The notes beneath the pieces were generated by a model, which saw nothing but the letters and a program-made list of their open reading frames with translations, did not search any database and had not been told where the DNA came from. Positions 61,573-64,000 of a DNA stretch of 64,000 nucleotides are shown one piece after another (the stretch's first letter is position 1; each line of letters starts with the position of its first letter). The DNA is from RCIO01 sp040880025. Its GTDB lineage: Bacteria; Pseudomonadota; Alphaproteobacteria; Rhizobiales; Rhizobiaceae. Location: contig JBBDJD010000010.1 in assembly GCA_040880025.1 (NCBI GenBank), positions 248,001 to 312,000 of the forward strand. Reading direction: 5' to 3'. The position numbers were made by a program, and so were the translations under genes.

Positions 61573-63284
61573 ACGCGCCAATCACCAACAGGAAACGGGT
61601 CAGGATCGCTCACCTTGCCGGGCCGAACGCAACCATCACCAATTCGCCGCCGCTGGTGACATCCAACAAGGCGCGCGCACTGCACGGCATTCCGCTGTTG
61701 ACCGACCTCGACGGCAACCCTTCCCGCTACGATCCGCTGCGCCCCCAGAAGCTCGCAGCCCCGGTCACAGTCTACGTGGAGCAGTTCAGTGCCCATCCGC
61801 TCGAGGCCGATGTCGCGGAACTCTACGGCCCGCCGGACGGCTATGTGGATGCATCCGGCAATTTTTCGGCCGAGAAGAATTCCGATGCGGACAAGCCAGT
61901 CTACAAGGTCGAACTGACCCCCGACGACGGCTATCTTCCCCTGCCCTACATGGCCATTCAGGCCGACGGCAGCGCCTGGGAAGGCGACGGCACAACGCCG
62001 CGCGCGCCCCGCGAGAAAAGCCGCCAGCCCTTCTATCCCGACGGCAGCCGTGTCTTTGACGAGGTGGACTGCCTTGGCGTTGACGGTTCCGGCCGCGGGA
62101 GCGCCATTTCCAACCTGGCCGAGGTGGATTTCTTCCGGCTGGCGCCTTCCGGCGGCTACACAAAGGGTCTGTCGGCCGAAATGCGCACCGATGTCGGCGA
62201 AGGCGACATTGAGCCCGAGGTTTCGGGCGCCAACTATTTCCCTTACCGGCCGCCGCACCTCAATGCCTCGCCGCCGCGCATGTCGCTGGCGCGCATCACC
62301 AACATGGCGCAGAAGGTCCTGTCCGGTGGCGACTATGATGGCGCCATATGGACTCAAGGGTCGCCGCGCATCGAGGAGACGGCTTACTGGTTCAACCTGC
62401 TTCTCGATGTGAAGGTGCCCGTGTGTTGCAACGCTTCGCAGCGCTACCACGGCCAGATCAGCAATGACGGCCCGAAAAACCTTGCCGACTCCACCGACTA
62501 TATCCAGTCACGCGTCTGGGCGGGCGAGGACGGCAAGAACCTGCCCGGCGTTGTCATGGTGCAGGATCAGCGCATCTATTCCGCCCGCGAGGTGACCAAG
62601 GGCGATGCGCGGCCCGGCGGCTACATGGTGGCCGGCGGGCACGGCGGCATGCTGGGAGCGGCCGGCGGTGGCACCGGCTCGGTGCTTCGCTACATCCCGG
62701 TGATGAAGCACACCTATGCATCGGAGGTGAATGTCAGCAAACTGCCGGCGAGCGTAAACGGCAACAAGCTGGGCTCAGCCGGCATCGAGAGCATCACCGT
62801 TGCGATCAAGGACGACAGAGGCGACATCCTGCCGACCGCCATCCCCAAAGTCTCGATCGTAAAGGACGCCAGCTACATCGAGGATGATTACGAAAGCTCG
62901 GTCGAGCAGGAAGTCGATGTGCTGGCGCTGATCGACTACAAGCTGGAGAAGGAGCCGCTGTCCGGCTTCGTCCTCGAAGGCCTCAACCCCTATGGCAAGC
63001 CGGCGGCGACCTCCAAGACCCGCGCCCTGCTGCGCGCAGTCTATTCGGGCTTTCCAGTGGTCAATTGCGGGCGTGGCACGACCCAGGGCTTCGCCATCAA
63101 GGGCGGGCCATTCATCGCCGGGTCAAACCTGACCTCGGTCAAAGCCCGCATCCTTCTGATGGCTTGTCTGATGAAATTCGGCATGCTGCCCGCCGCGAAG
63201 GATCCCAGGGACCCGACGCCCGCCGAAATCGCCGCGATCCAGCAGAAGATGGCCCTGTTCCAGGAGGTGTTCGACACGCACTGA
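61569..63284 (+). CDS. Highly divergent asparaginase-fold amidohydrolase-like protein
   Basis: A 571-residue protein with type II asparaginase landmarks in order but greatly enlarged. RIAHLAGPNATIT (residues 12-24) stands for the LATGGTIAG loop; AIWTQGSPRIEETAYWFNLL (259-278) for the THGTDTxEETAYFL motif; SNDGPKNLADS (298-308) for SADGPxNL; EVTK with Lys344 for the catalytic-lysine segment; and LEGLNPYGKP, GFPVVNCGRGTTQG and SNLTSVKARILL for the C-terminal domain. The usual Thr-Asp pair of THGTD reads Ser-Pro (TQGSP). About 200 residues are inserted in the N-terminal half. No signal peptide. It may hydrolyse an amide released by the monooxygenases. Confidence 0.7.
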   Translation: MNAPITNRKRVRIAHLAGPNATITNSPPLVTSNKARALHGIPLLTDLDGNPSRYDPLRPQKLAAPVTVYVEQFSAHPLEADVAELYGPPDGYVDASGNFSAEKNSDADKPVYKVELTPDDGYLPLPYMAIQADGSAWEGDGTTPRAPREKSRQPFYPDGSRVFDEVDCLGVDGSGRGSAISNLAEVDFFRLAPSGGYTKGLSAEMRTDVGEGDIEPEVSGANYFPYRPPHLNASPPRMSLARITNMAQKVLSGGDYDGAIWTQGSPRIEETAYWFNLLLDVKVPVCCNASQRYHGQISNDGPKNLADSTDYIQSRVWAGEDGKNLPGVVMVQDQRIYSAREVTKGDARPGGYMVAGGHGGMLGAAGGGTGSVLRYIPVMKHTYASEVNVSKLPASVNGNKLGSAGIESITVAIKDDRGDILPTAIPKVSIVKDASYIEDDYESSVEQEVDVLALIDYKLEKEPLSGFVLEGLNPYGKPAATSKTRALLRAVYSGFPVVNCGRGTTQGFAIKGGPFIAGSNLTSVKARILLMACLMKFGMLPAAKDPRDPTPAEIAAIQQKMALFQEVFDTH

Positions 63285-63743
63285 AATTGTTGCCTGCTTG
63301 GTACGCAGCACGCATCGTCCGGAAGCGCCGCACACCTCCCGCGCCGCCCGACACTCCATCTGGCGTACGGATCGGGTTGGGAAGTAGCCAAGGAAACATT
63401 GCCAATCGAAGCCGGAGAGGTGCTCCTACCTTAGTCAGCGACTCGGCCTGAAGGATCCCGTACCCGGAGAACCGATCCCAAGTGCGTATCAATTTTTCAT
63501 CTTGGGTTCGACGGTCATTCGATTTCGATAGCGGTTGCGCAGGCCAGCCAATCCATGTGACCGGCACCGGATCGGTGCGCTCACACTACGCCGATAGGCT
63601 ATTGCTCCCCGGCTTCCGAACCGTCAACCTGGCAGCATTGAGGGGCTACTTTCAATGCTGGGAATTTCCAAACAAATCATGCCTCCCCTCTGATTGACGT
63701 ACCTCACCAAAACCGCAATATACGCCGCGTCGGGAGGAGTGGA
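63285..63743. other. Gene-free stretch
   Basis: About 460 bases between the asparaginase-like gene and the LacI-type gene. Short frames here have no protein-like features, and I see no clear terminator. The promoter of the LacI-type gene should lie at its right end. Confidence 0.55.
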
Positions 63744-64000
63744 ATGGCGCGGCCGACGGTAAATGACATCGCCAAAACTGCCGGGGTCAGTCTCGCAACC
63801 GTCGATCGCGTAATCAATATGCGGCCGGGCGTGCGGGAGAAGACGGTAGCGCGGGTCAGTGCGGCGATCGAACAGCTCGGGTATGTCCGCGACGTCACGG
63901 CCGCCAATCTCGCTCGCCAGCGATTGTACAGGATGGTTTTCGTGCTGCCGGACGCACCGGCCCTGTTTGTCGATGCGTTGCGCGATGCCATTTCTGAGGC
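63744..64000 (+). CDS. LacI-family transcriptional regulator (5' part)
   Basis: The first 85 codons of a LacI-type repressor. MARPTVNDIAKTAGVSLATVDRVINMRPGVREKT is the classical LacI helix-turn-helix (VNDIAKTAGVSLATVDRVIN), followed by a hinge helix (VRDVTAANLARQRLY) and the first strand of the periplasmic-binding-protein-like domain (RMVFVLPDAPALFVDALRDA). GGGAGGAG lies just ahead of the ATG. The gene runs off the window. It probably governs a sugar-uptake locus to the right rather than the catabolic operon to the left. Confidence 0.88.
   Translation, partial: MARPTVNDIAKTAGVSLATVDRVINMRPGVREKTVARVSAAIEQLGYVRDVTAANLARQRLYRMVFVLPDAPALFVDALRDAISE

Overview
The window is high-GC DNA from an alphaproteobacterium, most likely a member of the Hyphomicrobiales (Phyllobacteriaceae-like). 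The evidence is the gene order trpF-trpB-trpA-accD-folC on one strand facing amgK-murU-addB-addA-trxA, the dnaK-dnaJ-pmtA-pyrF block, an infC gene starting with ATT, an AccD without zinc-ribbon cysteines, and a mosaic palindromic repeat of the type common in rhizobia. The assignment rests on recalled family and synteny features; no database search was made. The sequence holds one 10-N scaffold gap (26452-26461), so linkage across it is not certain.

Layout. 1-8.2 kb: end of a peptidoglycan-recycling sugar kinase, MurU, the AddAB recombination nuclease and thioredoxin. 8.4-9.1 kb: a spermidine-synthase-like gene of different composition. 9.2-17.7 kb (minus strand): folC, accD, trpA, a small unknown gene, trpB, trpF, a lipoprotein, a YgjP-like metalloprotein, a DUF2852 protein and an alpha/beta hydrolase. 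17.9-24.4 kb: infC-rpmI-rplT, then pheS and pheT separated by two accessory genes, one apparently frameshifted. 24.4-26.4 kb: a nucleotidyltransferase-like gene and an ArsR/SRPBCC group with two operator-like palindromes. 26.5-28.3 kb: a fused glycine/sarcosine/dimethylglycine methyltransferase for making glycine betaine, suggesting life with osmotic stress. 28.7-38.0 kb: cell-wall hydrolase, dnaK, dnaJ, pmtA, a flavin reductase, pyrF, DUF1330, GNAT, a PHA depolymerase and a transglutaminase-like protein.

38.1-43.6 kb: a comM (yifB) gene cut by a 3,997-bp IS1595-type transposon. It has 31-bp near-perfect terminal inverted repeats and an 8-bp target duplication. Removing the element plus one duplication restores an open 510-codon comM. 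The element carries its transposase, a DUF6471 gene coupled to a 40-residue membrane protein, three other unknown proteins, a small HTH-like protein and a dense run of hairpins.

43.8-51.3 kb: gshB, a GT2 glycosyltransferase divergent from a polytopic GT-C-like protein, a GGDEF/EAL protein, an SDR, an SMP-30 lactonase and RlpA.

51.8-63.3 kb is the most interesting accessory region: an apparent uncharacterised catabolic locus. It has an MFS carrier, two tandem flavin reductases, a GntR regulator, an NMT1/THI5-type ABC importer, a RutA-like monooxygenase, an NtaA/DszA-like monooxygenase, a small alpha/beta-barrel protein and a highly divergent asparaginase-fold protein. Together these suggest uptake of a small N-containing (perhaps heterocyclic) compound, flavin-dependent oxidative cleavage, and a later amidase-like step; the substrate is unknown. 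A partial LacI-family regulator runs off the right end.
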